The notes under the pieces were generated by a model. The model was given only the letters and a program-made list of their open reading frames with translations. It ran no database searches and was not told the origin of the DNA. Position numbers and translations under genes: made by a program. A stretch of 64,000 nt of DNA from Massilibacteroides vaginae (GTDB lineage Bacteria; Bacteroidota; Bacteroidia; Bacteroidales; Tannerellaceae), in assembly GCF_900178525.1 (NCBI RefSeq), contig NZ_FXDJ01000009.1:1539001-1603000 (forward strand), given 5' to 3'. Below are positions 1 through 9,157 of the stretch, piece by piece. Position 1 is the stretch's first letter. The number at the start of each line of letters is the position of its first letter.

Positions 1-30
1 ATTCTGCCTCAGTTACAGGTAGCGGACAAT

Positions 31-1146
31 TTAACTCCATGCTTGTTCTTTAAAATTAGTATAACTATAATAAGCAGCGCAAACGCCTTCTGTCGACACC
101 ATTGGTGCTCCGATGGGATATTCCGGAGTGCACTTTACACCAAAGAACGGACAATCCGCCACTTGTTTATTCCCTCTCATGATATCACCCGCTATACAAC
201 GGGTTTGTGTTATTGTTTCTATATCTTGCGTATGGATAGAAGCACCAAACTTTTCCAACGCGTCAAAATCTTTAAAGGCATCAGCTAATTTCAGACCGCT
301 TTTATCAATCTTACCAATGCCTCTCCACGCTTGGTCAGCAGGTACGAGCATCTCTTTCATCAGCTCCTGCATTTTTAAATTGCCGGCTTCAGTGACAATA
401 CGTTGGTAAGCGTTCTCTACTTTTCCTGTTTTATTTTCCAATTGCACTATACATTGGTAAATACCATACAACAAATCTACCGGCTCAAAACCTGTAACCA
501 CAATAGGCTTTCTGAATTTTTCCGCCAGCGGATGGTATTCGTGGTATCCCATTACCGCGCAAACATGTCCGGCAGCCAGAAACCCATCTACTTTGCAATC
601 TTTTTCCGCCAGAATGGCATCTATTGCGGCAGGAACGGTGAAAAGAGATGTGATGACGGAAAAATTAGTCAGTTTCCTTCTTTTCGCTTCTTTTATGGCG
701 GTGAGATGAAGCGGTACGGTAGTTTCAAACCCTACAGCTAAAAAAACAACTTCCCGTTCCGGGTTTTTCTCCGCCAGATCAATCGCGTCTAAAGTAGAGT
801 AAAGCACCCTTACATCGGCTCCTTTGGCTTTTGCATGCAACAAATCGAATTGACTTCCCGGAACCCGCATCATATCCCCGAACGAGGTCATGATTACATA
901 GGGTTTAAGGGCTATCTCAATCGCCTTGTCAATTACGGTTATAGGCGTTACACAGACCGGACACCCCGGACCATGTAGCAATGTAATCTTGTCAGGAAGC
1001 ATTTCATCAATACCATACCGGACTATGGAATGGGTTTGTCCGCCACATATTTCCATAATATTCCAAGGGTTAAGCACAACTTTGTCAATAGCTTGTATTA
1101 ACCGCTTAACCTGTTCACTGTTCCGATATTCGTATAGATGCTTCAT
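31..1146 (-). CDS. hypD: hydrogenase maturation protein HypD
   Basis: HypD is the iron-sulfur scaffold that, with HypC, assembles the Fe(CN)2CO group of [NiFe] hydrogenases in the cytoplasm. The family Cys and Gly motifs are present: CGGQTH near the N-terminus, GPGCPVCVTP, FGDMMRVPGS, and a Cys-rich C-terminal part (TRCIAGDIMRG, CPFFGVKC). The frame opens 15 codons earlier, but the ATG at 1146 (MKHLYEYR) gives 371 residues, the usual family size, and lies 19 nt after the hypC stop, so it is preferred. It is cotranscribed with hypC. hypE would be expected next on this strand, but the window ends 30 bases downstream and no start is seen there. Confidence 0.96.
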   Translation of the reverse strand: MKHLYEYRNSEQVKRLIQAIDKVVLNPWNIMEICGGQTHSIVRYGIDEMLPDKITLLHGPGCPVCVTPITVIDKAIEIALKPYVIMTSFGDMMRVPGSQFDLLHAKAKGADVRVLYSTLDAIDLAEKNPEREVVFLAVGFETTVPLHLTAIKEAKRRKLTNFSVITSLFTVPAAIDAILAEKDCKVDGFLAAGHVCAVMGYHEYHPLAEKFRKPIVVTGFEPVDLLYGIYQCIVQLENKTGKVENAYQRIVTEAGNLKMQELMKEMLVPADQAWRGIGKIDKSGLKLADAFKDFDALEKFGASIHTQDIETITQTRCIAGDIMRGNKQVADCPFFGVKCTPEYPIGAPMVSTEGVCAAYYSYTNFKEQAWS

Positions 1147-1165
1147 CCTTGAAGAAATTAAACGA

Positions 1166-1396
1166 TTAGTTAAACTTGGCCAATTTCTCAAAATCAGCCA
1201 GTGTTTCTTTTGCGTATTCTTCGTTTACTATCGATATGGCCATACCGGCATGAGCCAGGATATAATCCCCTATATTGGCATCAATCCACTGTATGCACAC
1301 ATCTTTTATCATTCCTCCGAAATCTACCTTTGCCATCTTCAGGTCGGGAACAGAGTTGTCTATACGTAAGATTTTCCCTGGTATAGCTAAGCACAT
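1166..1396 (-). CDS. hypC: hydrogenase assembly chaperone HypC/HybG
   Basis: This 76-residue protein starts MCLAIPGKI, the HypC signature with the essential Cys2, and has the conserved His in ILAHAGMA. HypC binds HypD and the hydrogenase large-subunit precursor and carries the Fe(CN)2CO unit. The length is typical. It is the first gene of the hypC-hypD unit, 19 nt ahead of hypD. A -7-like box lies about 45 bases upstream. Confidence 0.96.
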   Translation of the reverse strand: MCLAIPGKILRIDNSVPDLKMAKVDFGGMIKDVCIQWIDANIGDYILAHAGMAISIVNEEYAKETLADFEKLAKFN

Positions 1397-1439
1397 AATT
1401 TTTTTGTTTTTGTAATTAGTAGATCAGCATGAACCGCCC

Positions 1440-1447
1440 CAAATGTA
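1440..1447 (-). promoter_or_regulatory. candidate -7 box for hypCD
   Basis: On the minus strand the sequence reads TACATTTG, an exact match to the Bacteroidetes -7 consensus TAnnTTTG, and leaves a leader of roughly 35-40 nt before hypC. No convincing -33 TTG is present at the right distance, so this is only a candidate. Confidence 0.4.
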
Positions 1448-1480
1448 TTGTTTTTTATAAAACCATAGCCCATTTTGCCC

Positions 1481-1532
1481 TAAAATAAAAAAAGAAAGTG
1501 CTTAAAATCACTATAAATGATTTTAAGCACTT
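1481..1532 (-). terminator. intrinsic terminator of the RND efflux operon
   Basis: A perfect 15-bp inverted repeat (AAGTGCTTAAAATCA, 7-nt loop, and its complement at 1518-1532) is followed on the minus strand by a T-rich tract (complement of the A run at 1481-1495). It lies 24 nt after the stop of the outer-membrane factor gene, exactly where the efflux operon should end, and isolates it from hypC. Confidence 0.9.
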
Positions 1533-1555
1533 CCAAATACAGACGTTATTCTGTC

Positions 1556-2962
1556 TTATTCTCCGCCGCCGCCTAATGCCCGGTAGAGATTTACACTATA
1601 TTGAAGTTGTTCCAGTTTATCGTTTACCTGACTTAGTTGAGCTGATAAAAGACTTTGTTCAGCATTTAATACCTCTATGTAGTTTGCTTCAGCTGCTTTA
1701 AGTAATTCTTTTGTATAGTCGACCGAGTTTTGAGAAGCTTCAACTTGTTTAGCCCTGATTTCATTCTTTTTTAGTGATGATTCAAGGGAAAACAAAATGT
1801 CTGACACTTCTTTACCGGCAGAAAGAACCGTCTTTTCAAATGTCAACAGCGCTTCTTTTTGTTGCGCTTTAGCAATCTGGTAATTGGCGATTAACTGCTT
1901 TCTGGCAAAAAGAGGTTGAGCTAAACCGCCCACTATACTGGCAAAGATATTTTCCGGTTTGAAAAAGTTAGACAGTGTAGCCGCGTTATATCCAATCATC
2001 GACGAGTTTAACGTAATAGACGGATAGAAGCTGGCCTGAGCGGCATTTGTCAATTCAAACGCAGATCGAAATGAAAGCTCAGCTTGCTGCACATCGGGGC
2101 GTTTGGCCAACATTTGCACAGGCAAACCATACTGCAAACCGGAAATTACTTCCTGCTGCTGAATAGGAGAACGTAGCACAACGCCGGACTTTCTTCCAAT
2201 CAGAAAACAGATGGTGTTTTCTAATTCTCTAATCTGGCTTTCCAGATTAGGAACAGTAACTTGCGTGCTGTATAAAAAAGCCTTGCTTTGTTCTATCGCA
2301 GCCCCATTCTGCATGCCGGCTTCTTTTAAAGCCTCGATTGTTTCTACACTTTCTTTCAGCAGTTCGATCGTTTCATTCGTTACCTTCAATTGCTCATCTA
2401 AAGCAAGTAGCGTATAATAAGATGTCGCAATATTAGCGATTAATGAAGTTTGAACCAGATTCTTGTACGCATGGCTGCTCAGGAACTGAGCGTATTTAGC
2501 CCTGTGTTGCCGGTTTATTTTACCCCAGATATCTGCTTCCCACGAAACAGCCACACCTAATCTGTAGTCAGTCGCATCATAACCTAACACATCCTTGCCG
2601 TTAACACCGTTGCTGAATCTGTTGTGAGAAACTTGACCGACAAGTGCCAGATCAGGGAAATAAGCCGCTCTGGCCATTCCTAAGCTAGCTTCGGCTTGTT
2701 TTATGCGCGAATGCGCTATCTGCAAATCGAAATTATGTTTAAGCCCCTCGTCGATTAACGCAATCAATAGTTGATCATTGAAAAACGCCCTCCACGGATA
2801 GTTGGCAATGGTGGTGGTATCAGTCGAATTATTATCCCGGTAAAGATGCTCAAGGTCTATCTCCGGACTTTTATATTTATTCAAAACCTGACAGGAGGAT
2901 AACCCGATTGAAAGGAAAACACTCAACAGTACTACACCTTTTATATATTTATACTTCATCAT
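1556..2962 (-). CDS. RND efflux outer-membrane factor (TolC/OprM/NodT type lipoprotein)
   Basis: This 468-residue protein forms the outer-membrane exit duct of a tripartite pump. The N-terminus is a lipoprotein signal with Cys in LSIGLSSCQVLNKY. The body shows the two long alpha-helical repeats of the OEP family, with RIKQAEASLGMARAAYFPDL in the first half and AELSFRSAFELTNAAQASFYPSI in the second. The start overlaps the pump stop by 4 nt (ATGA), indicating translational coupling. It is the last gene of a three-gene operon. Confidence 0.94.
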   Translation of the reverse strand: MMKYKYIKGVVLLSVFLSIGLSSCQVLNKYKSPEIDLEHLYRDNNSTDTTTIANYPWRAFFNDQLLIALIDEGLKHNFDLQIAHSRIKQAEASLGMARAAYFPDLALVGQVSHNRFSNGVNGKDVLGYDATDYRLGVAVSWEADIWGKINRQHRAKYAQFLSSHAYKNLVQTSLIANIATSYYTLLALDEQLKVTNETIELLKESVETIEALKEAGMQNGAAIEQSKAFLYSTQVTVPNLESQIRELENTICFLIGRKSGVVLRSPIQQQEVISGLQYGLPVQMLAKRPDVQQAELSFRSAFELTNAAQASFYPSITLNSSMIGYNAATLSNFFKPENIFASIVGGLAQPLFARKQLIANYQIAKAQQKEALLTFEKTVLSAGKEVSDILFSLESSLKKNEIRAKQVEASQNSVDYTKELLKAAEANYIEVLNAEQSLLSAQLSQVNDKLEQLQYSVNLYRALGGGGE

Positions 2963-5900
2963 TTATTTTTATCGTGTTGATGTTTAATAAATTCATCATT
3001 AGTGTTGATTAATCCCGAATCACTGAATTTATCTTGTATCGTTTGGAAGATGATATAAAGTGAAGGGATCACCAATATCCCGATCAGTGTTCCGATCAAC
3101 ATACCTCCGATGGCACTGATACCGATAGACCTATTGCCTACTGCTCCCGCTCCTGAAGCTAACGCCAAAGGAAGAAGTCCGAAAATGAAAGCAAACGAAG
3201 TCATCAGGATAGGACGCAAACGAGCCACTGCCCCGTTTACCGCAGCCTCAATAACACTCATGCCTTGCTGTCGTCGCTGAATTGCGTATTCCACAATCAA
3301 AATGGCATTCTTGGCGAGCAGCCCGATCAACATGATTAAGGATATCTGCACATAGATGTTGTTCGTTATACCTTGTGACGAACCAAATATATAGAGGAAG
3401 ATAAACACACCGGCCAACCCGATAGGAAGCGAAAATATAACGGATAGGGGGAGTATATAACTTTCGTACAGCGCGGCCAGCAAGAGGTACACAAAGATAA
3501 GACAAAGCGCAAAGATCAAAAGCGTCTGACTACCACTTGTTACTTCTTCTCTCGTCATACCGGAATATTCATAACCGTAGCCGGAGGGAAGGGTCTGGGT
3601 CAATTCTTCCTCAATAATCTTAATAACGTCTCCTGTGCTATATCCGGCTGTCGTGTTCGGAATAATAGTCAAACTCATTGACGAATACATATTGAAACGA
3701 GCCAAGCTCTGAGGTCCCATCACATCGCTAATCGTGATAAACTCGGTTACAGGAGCCATTTCGCCGGAAGAAGTACGGATATACAGACCCTCTAAATCGT
3801 CCATCATCTTTCTGTACTCCGGAGATGCCTGTACCATCACCCTGAATTGTTTTCCGTAAATATTGAAGTTGGAAATATACATACTTCCTATATACGCTTG
3901 CAATGTCGACATAACCTCTCCTAAAGTAAGTCCGGATTCCTTTATTTTTGCAATATCCGCTTCGATTAATTTCTGCGGAAATTTGGGGTCGAACGTCGTC
4001 ATAGCCATCAACACTTCTTCCCTGCTGTTTAATTCACGGATAAAGTTCTGCGCCACACCATAAAATTGATTAATGTCTCCTCCCATTTTATCCTGCAACT
4101 GTAGTTCCACACCACTACTAACACCAAAACCCTGAAGCGTGGGAGCACCCATGAACAGGAATGTGGCGTCGGTAATCGACCTTGTTCTTTGCGTCATCAT
4201 GCCGGCAATCTGGTCCGAAGTGATGCTGCGTTCGCTCCAAGGCTCCATTTTCATCATTACCGTTGCGTACGAACTACCCACACCGCTCATGAAGTTAACA
4301 CCGGTGATATTCAGTACGTGAGCCACATTTGGCATCTCGTTTGCTATATCGATCACCTCTTTCACAAGAGAGTCCGTACGTTCAAGAGAGGCGCCCGGAG
4401 CTAACGTGATCATTCCTATTACACCGCCGCTATCCTCTTGAGGAACAAATCCGGAAGGTGTGGTTTTCATCAATAACGCAAAGATGAAAACCGCCAGAGC
4501 TATCATGGCTGTCGTTATCCACCTGTGTTTTTTCTTACCTAAAAAGAGAAGCGATTTCCTGTATTTTTGCGTGCCCAGATCAAACCAGAGGTTGAATGTA
4601 AAGTAGAAACGCTGAAGGAAGTTCTTCTTTTTGTGTTCTTCATCGTGCGATTTCAGGAAGAGCGCGCAAAGAGCCGGACTAAGTGTTAACGCATTAACCG
4701 CCGAAAGCAGGATGGAGATAGCCAATGTCAAACCGAATTGTCTGTAAAACACGCCGCTGGTTCCTCCGATAAAACTTACCGGAATAAAAACGGCTGCCAT
4801 TACGAGTGTGATCGACACGATAGCCGGAGCAATCTCCTTCAAGGCGTTAATTGTTGCCTCCTTGGCATCTTTTACCCCATTGTCCATTTGGGCATGAACG
4901 GCCTCGACGACGACTATGGCATCATCCACCACAATCCCAATTGCTAATACCAAGGCGAAAAGAGTCAGCAGGTTAATGGAGAAACCCATTAGTTGAAGGA
5001 AGAAGAATGTACCCACAATAGCTACGGGCACGGCAATTCCGGGAATAATCGTTGACCGCCAATCCTGCAGGAAGACGAATACAACTAAAAACACCAGAAT
5101 AAATGCTTCAATCAATGTTGTTACCACCTTACTGATTGACGCATTTAAAAACTCACTGGAGTCTGAAACATATGTGTATTTTAGTCCGGGAGGAAAATCG
5201 GCAGAAGCATCAGTCATTACTTTCTTCACATTCTCGATTACTTCCTGTGCATTTGAACCGGCGGTCTGGCTAATAGCCATAGCAACCGATTCGTTTCCAT
5301 CCAGCCCTGAAACCACCGTGTAGTTTAGAGCACCTAATTCAACATCCGCTACATCTTTAACGCGCAGAATCTGTCCGTTTTCCGATCTGATGATAACGTT
5401 TTCAAACTCTTCCGCGCTTTTCAGGCGCCCCGTATATTTTAAGGTGTATTGAAAAGACTGCTCACTGTTTTGTCCCAATTCACCGGGAGCAGCTTCAATG
5501 TTCTGGTCTTTCAATGCCGCGATTACTTCAGTCGGATTGATTTTGTAAGAGGCCATTACAGCAGGCTTGAACCAAATACGCATAGAGTAGTCTCTTGCCC
5601 CGTAAACCATGGCTTCACCCACCCCGTAAACACGTTTTATCTGGGGAAGAATATTAATATTCGCATAGTTCTGTATAAAAGAGCCGTCATAATCCGGGTT
5701 TTCCGAAGAGAGCGAAACCATCAGGATCGTACTACTCTGTTGTTTTTTTACCGTTACGCCGGATTGTACCACCTCCGAAGGCAGCAAAGGTTGAGCGCGG
5801 GCAGCCATATTCTGTACATTCACCGCCGCGATATCCGGGTCTGTTCCCTGTTGAAAGAACACCCTGATCTGTGCCATACCGTTGTTGCTGGCAGATGAGG

Positions 5901-6135
5901 TCATGTAAGTCATACCCTCAACGCCGTTTATTTGTTCTTCCAGTGGAATAACAACGCTATTCAGTACCACATCCGCGTTTGCACCCGGGTACATGGCTGA
6001 TACCTGAACCGTAGGCGGAGCTATGTCCGGATATTGTTCTACCGGCAATGTTGCCAAACCAATTATCCCCAGTACTACAATGATAATCGATATGACTGTG
6101 GATAATACCGGTCTTTCTATAAATGTTTTTAACAT
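2959..6135 (-). CDS. RND (HAE1/AcrB-type) multidrug efflux permease
   Basis: At 1058 residues this is a full-length inner-membrane proton-driven RND pump. The N-terminus MLKTFIERPVLSTVISIIIV is the typical first transmembrane segment, followed by the porter domain (PDIAPPTVQVSAMYPGA) and the TM4 motif with paired acidic residues (GIVVDDAIVVVEAV). The second half repeats the fold and ends with the expected TM10-12 region (GLLAKNAILIVEYA, RPILMTSFAFIFGLLPLALA). It follows the adaptor by 27 nt and overlaps the outer-membrane factor by 4 nt. Likely substrates are amphiphilic drugs, but specificity cannot be read from the sequence. Confidence 0.96.
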   Translation of the reverse strand: MLKTFIERPVLSTVISIIIVVLGIIGLATLPVEQYPDIAPPTVQVSAMYPGANADVVLNSVVIPLEEQINGVEGMTYMTSSASNNGMAQIRVFFQQGTDPDIAAVNVQNMAARAQPLLPSEVVQSGVTVKKQQSSTILMVSLSSENPDYDGSFIQNYANINILPQIKRVYGVGEAMVYGARDYSMRIWFKPAVMASYKINPTEVIAALKDQNIEAAPGELGQNSEQSFQYTLKYTGRLKSAEEFENVIIRSENGQILRVKDVADVELGALNYTVVSGLDGNESVAMAISQTAGSNAQEVIENVKKVMTDASADFPPGLKYTYVSDSSEFLNASISKVVTTLIEAFILVFLVVFVFLQDWRSTIIPGIAVPVAIVGTFFFLQLMGFSINLLTLFALVLAIGIVVDDAIVVVEAVHAQMDNGVKDAKEATINALKEIAPAIVSITLVMAAVFIPVSFIGGTSGVFYRQFGLTLAISILLSAVNALTLSPALCALFLKSHDEEHKKKNFLQRFYFTFNLWFDLGTQKYRKSLLFLGKKKHRWITTAMIALAVFIFALLMKTTPSGFVPQEDSGGVIGMITLAPGASLERTDSLVKEVIDIANEMPNVAHVLNITGVNFMSGVGSSYATVMMKMEPWSERSITSDQIAGMMTQRTRSITDATFLFMGAPTLQGFGVSSGVELQLQDKMGGDINQFYGVAQNFIRELNSREEVLMAMTTFDPKFPQKLIEADIAKIKESGLTLGEVMSTLQAYIGSMYISNFNIYGKQFRVMVQASPEYRKMMDDLEGLYIRTSSGEMAPVTEFITISDVMGPQSLARFNMYSSMSLTIIPNTTAGYSTGDVIKIIEEELTQTLPSGYGYEYSGMTREEVTSGSQTLLIFALCLIFVYLLLAALYESYILPLSVIFSLPIGLAGVFIFLYIFGSSQGITNNIYVQISLIMLIGLLAKNAILIVEYAIQRRQQGMSVIEAAVNGAVARLRPILMTSFAFIFGLLPLALASGAGAVGNRSIGISAIGGMLIGTLIGILVIPSLYIIFQTIQDKFSDSGLINTNDEFIKHQHDKNK

Positions 6136-6162
6136 CGTTGTTTGCTTAAATAAATTAGACGC

Positions 6163-7260
6163 TTACTTTATTTTCTTACCATTAAATAAGGTGGCTACAC
6201 CACTTTCTATAATCACATCCCCTTCTGTCAGCCCATTGGTTACAGCATAACTCTTTCCGTCGTTAAGCGTCAAAACGGATACAACTTTCTGTACAACAGA
6301 ATCTCCTTGTACTATAAATGTCAAAATCTTATCTTGTTGTGCGAATGTAGCAGCCTGAGGAATCACGAACACATCTTCCAATATTCTCGGTATTTCTATT
6401 TTGCCGCTTGTTCCGCTCTTTAAAAACGCTTGTTGGTTAGGAAAAACAGCTCTGAAATTGGCCGAACCGGTTGTAACATTTACAACTCCGGAAATGGTTT
6501 CTAATTTTCCCTTTTCAGCATAAATGCTTCCATCGGCCAACTGAAGTGTCAGTTCCGGAGCATTTTTAATCTTCTCCGCTTGTGATTCACCTTCCAGAGA
6601 ACTTAGAAATTCAAGGAGAGCTTTCTCGTTCATGGAGAAATACGCGTATATACTGCTGGTGTTGGCCACGGTTGTAAGTGTGCTTGCGCTATTAACTAAA
6701 CTACCCAACCGATAAGGAATTGTACCCACGATACCATCAACCGGACTGGTTACGGTAGCCCAGCTTCTGGTTGCCTCCGCATTTGCCAATGTAGCCTTAG
6801 CCTGTTCCAATGTAGCTACAGCTGATTGGTAGGTATTTTCATACATTTGCAGTTGCACATTACTCAAAATCCCTTTTTCCGCCAAAGGGCGAATACGCTC
6901 AACATCTAATTTGCTGGTATTTAACTGAGCCTGGGCACTGTTTAACGCCGCCTTAGCCGATAAATACATCTGCTCGGAAGAAGGAGAGTTTATTTTGAAA
7001 AGAACCTGACCTTTTTTTACCGTAGTTCCCTCGTCAATGTAAACAGCATCAATAAAGCCATCCACACGAGGTTTAATATCAATATCCTCTTTCCCTCTTA
7101 GGGTAACAGGATAAGTCGTGTTTAACGTCGCGGTCTGTTTTGAAAGAGTCAATTCAGGATAACTTTGCATCGCGAATCCTTTATGTTCCGCACCTTTTTT
7201 ACCACATGCGGAAAGGAGGAGCAGCACAAATATTCCGTAATAAAAAAAACCAATCTTCAT
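6163..7260 (-). CDS. RND efflux periplasmic adaptor (membrane fusion protein)
   Basis: This 365-residue adaptor bridges the pump and the outer-membrane duct. The N-terminus has a lipoprotein signal (LLLLSACGKKG). It is followed by a lipoyl-like half motif (FIDAVYIDEGTTVKKGQVLFKI), a helical hairpin rich in Ala and Gln, the second lipoyl half (SWATVTSPVDGIVGTIPYRL) and beta-barrel and membrane-proximal domains. It is the first gene of the operon. No regulator gene is adjacent. Confidence 0.95.
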   Translation of the reverse strand: MKIGFFYYGIFVLLLLSACGKKGAEHKGFAMQSYPELTLSKQTATLNTTYPVTLRGKEDIDIKPRVDGFIDAVYIDEGTTVKKGQVLFKINSPSSEQMYLSAKAALNSAQAQLNTSKLDVERIRPLAEKGILSNVQLQMYENTYQSAVATLEQAKATLANAEATRSWATVTSPVDGIVGTIPYRLGSLVNSASTLTTVANTSSIYAYFSMNEKALLEFLSSLEGESQAEKIKNAPELTLQLADGSIYAEKGKLETISGVVNVTTGSANFRAVFPNQQAFLKSGTSGKIEIPRILEDVFVIPQAATFAQQDKILTFIVQGDSVVQKVVSVLTLNDGKSYAVTNGLTEGDVIIESGVATLFNGKKIK

Positions 7261-7614
7261 TGTCTATAATTTATATGTATGTACAAAAACTAATAAAACC
7301 ACTATTAAGCCTTAATTCTTCTAGATAATTAAAAAACAACAAAATCAGACATCTTGTTCTATCTTCATTTAATCTGTTTAGTTAAGAAAAAAATGCAACA
7401 AACATCTGTGTTCTGTTTTTCAGCGTTCTGGCATATTTTACGATTAATTATTTTCTTATTGTAATAATAAGACCGTTTAACCTATTGATAAGGATGAGTT
7501 TTGGATAAACAATGTAAAATTACGTATTTTTTGCGTGCTAATACATCTGTTTATTTGTGAAAAACACTTAAAAAGACAGGGGTGGGTTTTCTTTGCTAAG
7601 TTTTGCGCACTTTT
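7261..7614. other. 354-nt intergenic region upstream of the efflux operon
   Basis: This AT-rich gap lies between the efflux operon start and the end of the HU-like gene, both on the minus strand. It should hold the efflux promoter, but I find no exact TAnnTTTG box on the minus strand and no open frame worth calling. The hairpin CTTATT-gtaat-AATAAG near 7452-7472 has no T tail and is not convincing as a terminator. Confidence 0.4.
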
Positions 7615-8241
7615 TTATGGTTCTGTTTTTATTGCTTCCGCTGATAAAACCTCTGCTTTAATGTAAACCCGGTTGCAAGTACTGCCTACAGCTTTTAACG
7701 TACGGGTAGTTATTAAATGATGTAAATCCGTATTGGCAATATACCGGGTTACTTTGTTTAACTCCTGGCAGGCTGTTCGTGTTGTATAACCATACTTTTC
7801 CACATTTTTTAAAATACGTTTTAACCGTTCTTCCTGCGTATATTGATTTTCAGTTTTTCTGGATTTGTGTGTCAGCTGAAATCCCCTAATCTGTTCTTTC
7901 AGTTTAACAGAAGGCCTGAAATGGATGCCGTTAACCTTAACCGATAATAAATTTCCGGCTGTTTCACCTTGTTCCTTCCGGCTTTTCAGTCCTAAAGAAA
8001 ATATTCCAAGATCGTCTAACTCAATATTATATCCCTGAGCCAGATAATAATTAAAGCAAAAATTGAGCGAATCCAGTGTCGCTTTCACATCTGCGGCAGA
8101 AATAGAACTTCGAGCAGAGATCAGCGTACACAATTCTTCTGTTTTAATAGTTCCCGAAGAATTAATCCTTGCCTGATGCGTTTCTTCGTTATTTTCACTT
8201 TGCAGGTTAGGCACTTTATGAATACTGTAAGAAATTTTCAT
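7615..8241 (-). CDS. HU-like DNA-binding protein (Bacteroidetes HU family)
   Basis: The 208-residue protein resembles the Bacteroidetes HU-like family. The N-terminal half (about residues 1-125) has the HU fold pattern: ARINSSGTIKTEELCTLISARSSISAADVKATLDSL for the helical dimerisation part (read as two segments), then DDLGIFSLGLKSR and VKVNGIHFRPSVKLKEQI. The C-terminal 80 residues (ERLKRILKNVEKYGYTTRTA and onward) are basic and look like an extra helix-turn-helix-like domain. It is monocistronic. Its promoter overlaps an array of 22-bp repeats (8305-8392), raising the possibility of autoregulation. Function beyond DNA binding is unknown. Confidence 0.8.
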   Translation of the reverse strand: MKISYSIHKVPNLQSENNEETHQARINSSGTIKTEELCTLISARSSISAADVKATLDSLNFCFNYYLAQGYNIELDDLGIFSLGLKSRKEQGETAGNLLSVKVNGIHFRPSVKLKEQIRGFQLTHKSRKTENQYTQEERLKRILKNVEKYGYTTRTACQELNKVTRYIANTDLHHLITTRTLKAVGSTCNRVYIKAEVLSAEAIKTEP

Positions 8242-8292
8242 AGTTAATTTGGTTTATATATTATTCGTGATAAAAAGAATGCAATATCCGAT

Positions 8293-8321
8293 CAAAACTA
8301 ATTTTGAAGCGCTTCGGCAAA
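8293..8321 (-). promoter_or_regulatory. candidate promoter of the HU-like gene
   Basis: On the minus strand TTTG (8321-8318) is followed after 17 nt by TAGTTTTG (8300-8293), a good match to the Bacteroidetes promoter consensus. The predicted leader is about 45 nt. The -33 element lies inside the first unit of the 22-bp repeat array. Confidence 0.6.
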
Positions 8322-8392
8322 CATTTCAAAGCCCTTCAACAAATATTTCAAAGCGCTTCAGCAAACACTGTCAAGCTCTTCAAATTACTTTT
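8305..8392. repeat. 22-bp tandem direct repeats, four units
   Basis: Four consecutive 22-bp units start at 8305, 8327, 8349 and 8371. The first three share the core AAGC(G/C)CTTC followed by a CAAA-type A-rich stretch; the fourth is degenerate. The unit at 8305 contains the perfect 10-bp palindrome GAAGCGCTTC. The 22-bp period shifts reading frame, so the array is not coding; two helical turns per unit suggests a protein-binding array. Confidence 0.8.
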
Positions 8393-8523
8393 CATTCGCT
8401 TACAAATATACTATCACCAATATACCTTATGCAAGTTGTTAGCGTGTTTTTTTTTGAATAAAATTATTCATTGGTTGTTTGTTCCGAACAAAAGAACTCT
8501 TAAATATTAGTAAGTAATTTGTA

Positions 8524-8552
8524 TTGAATATAATGAAAAAAAACTATATTTG
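8524..8552 (+). promoter_or_regulatory. promoter of the lipoprotein/TonB/DUF4249 operon
   Basis: TTG (8524-8526), an 18-nt gap and TATATTTG (8545-8552) match the Bacteroidetes sigma-ABfr consensus. The predicted leader to the ATG at 8661 is about 100 nt. Confidence 0.6.
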
Positions 8553-8660
8553 TCCGTAATTTATTGAAATGCACATAATTTGTCATATTATCCCATATTG
8601 CGTGAGAGCAATTTTCATGATATGATTAACGCAACCAGAACACAACTAACTAAAAATTCT

Positions 8661-9146
8661 ATGAAAGAAGTCAAAAAAAACTTGAAAATCTTTTATTCTA
8701 TTATTTTAATCTCAACCTGTTTGTTTGGGTTTATGTCTTGTAGTGACGATGACGACAATGGTAATACTACTTCCTCTCCAAGTTATCGGGATCGTATTTA
8801 TTCGGGAGATAATCTTTCCGTTTATATCGGAAACGAAGTGATTAAGGGTGTTACGGCTAATGTGGAATCGGAACAGAAAGATGGTGGTGATTCGGGTATA
8901 AAAACGGATGAAAATGGAAATACCGTGTATCATTCCGATTCAATTTACGATATGACTATTACCCTGACCAACTTTCCAACAAATTCCGAGAAAACAACTC
9001 TAACAACAATTTTGTTGGAGCATCGTGATTTTTCCGGAACAGTAAAGCTTAATGAAAAAACGTATAAATATGTAGGTGAGTTCACCAATACTCCGTTGGA
9101 TCCACCGGAAGAGCAGGGGTGCATTATTCGTTTCACTGCTGAATAG
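8661..9146 (+). CDS. hypothetical lipoprotein
   Basis: This 161-residue protein has no family I recognise. A lipoprotein signal is clear: basic start MKEVKKNLK, hydrophobic stretch, then FMSC followed by SDDDDNGN, an acidic tail that in Bacteroidetes often goes with surface export. The rest is mainly beta-strand-like and polar (YRDRIYSGDNLSVYIGNEV). The frame opens at 8580, but the ATG at 8661 gives a proper signal peptide and is preferred. It precedes the TonB receptor by 11 nt and is probably a partner of it, for example a surface ligand-binding or calycin-like protein (inference). Confidence 0.75.
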   Translation: MKEVKKNLKIFYSIILISTCLFGFMSCSDDDDNGNTTSSPSYRDRIYSGDNLSVYIGNEVIKGVTANVESEQKDGGDSGIKTDENGNTVYHSDSIYDMTITLTNFPTNSEKTTLTTILLEHRDFSGTVKLNEKTYKYVGEFTNTPLDPPEEQGCIIRFTAE

Positions 9147-9157
9147 ATTCTAAATTA

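Noticed and set aside
8249-8510. Two overlapping open frames through the 22-bp repeats
   Set aside because: The 22-bp period shifts frame at each unit, so the peptides show no repeat structure, and the HU promoter lies in the same place.
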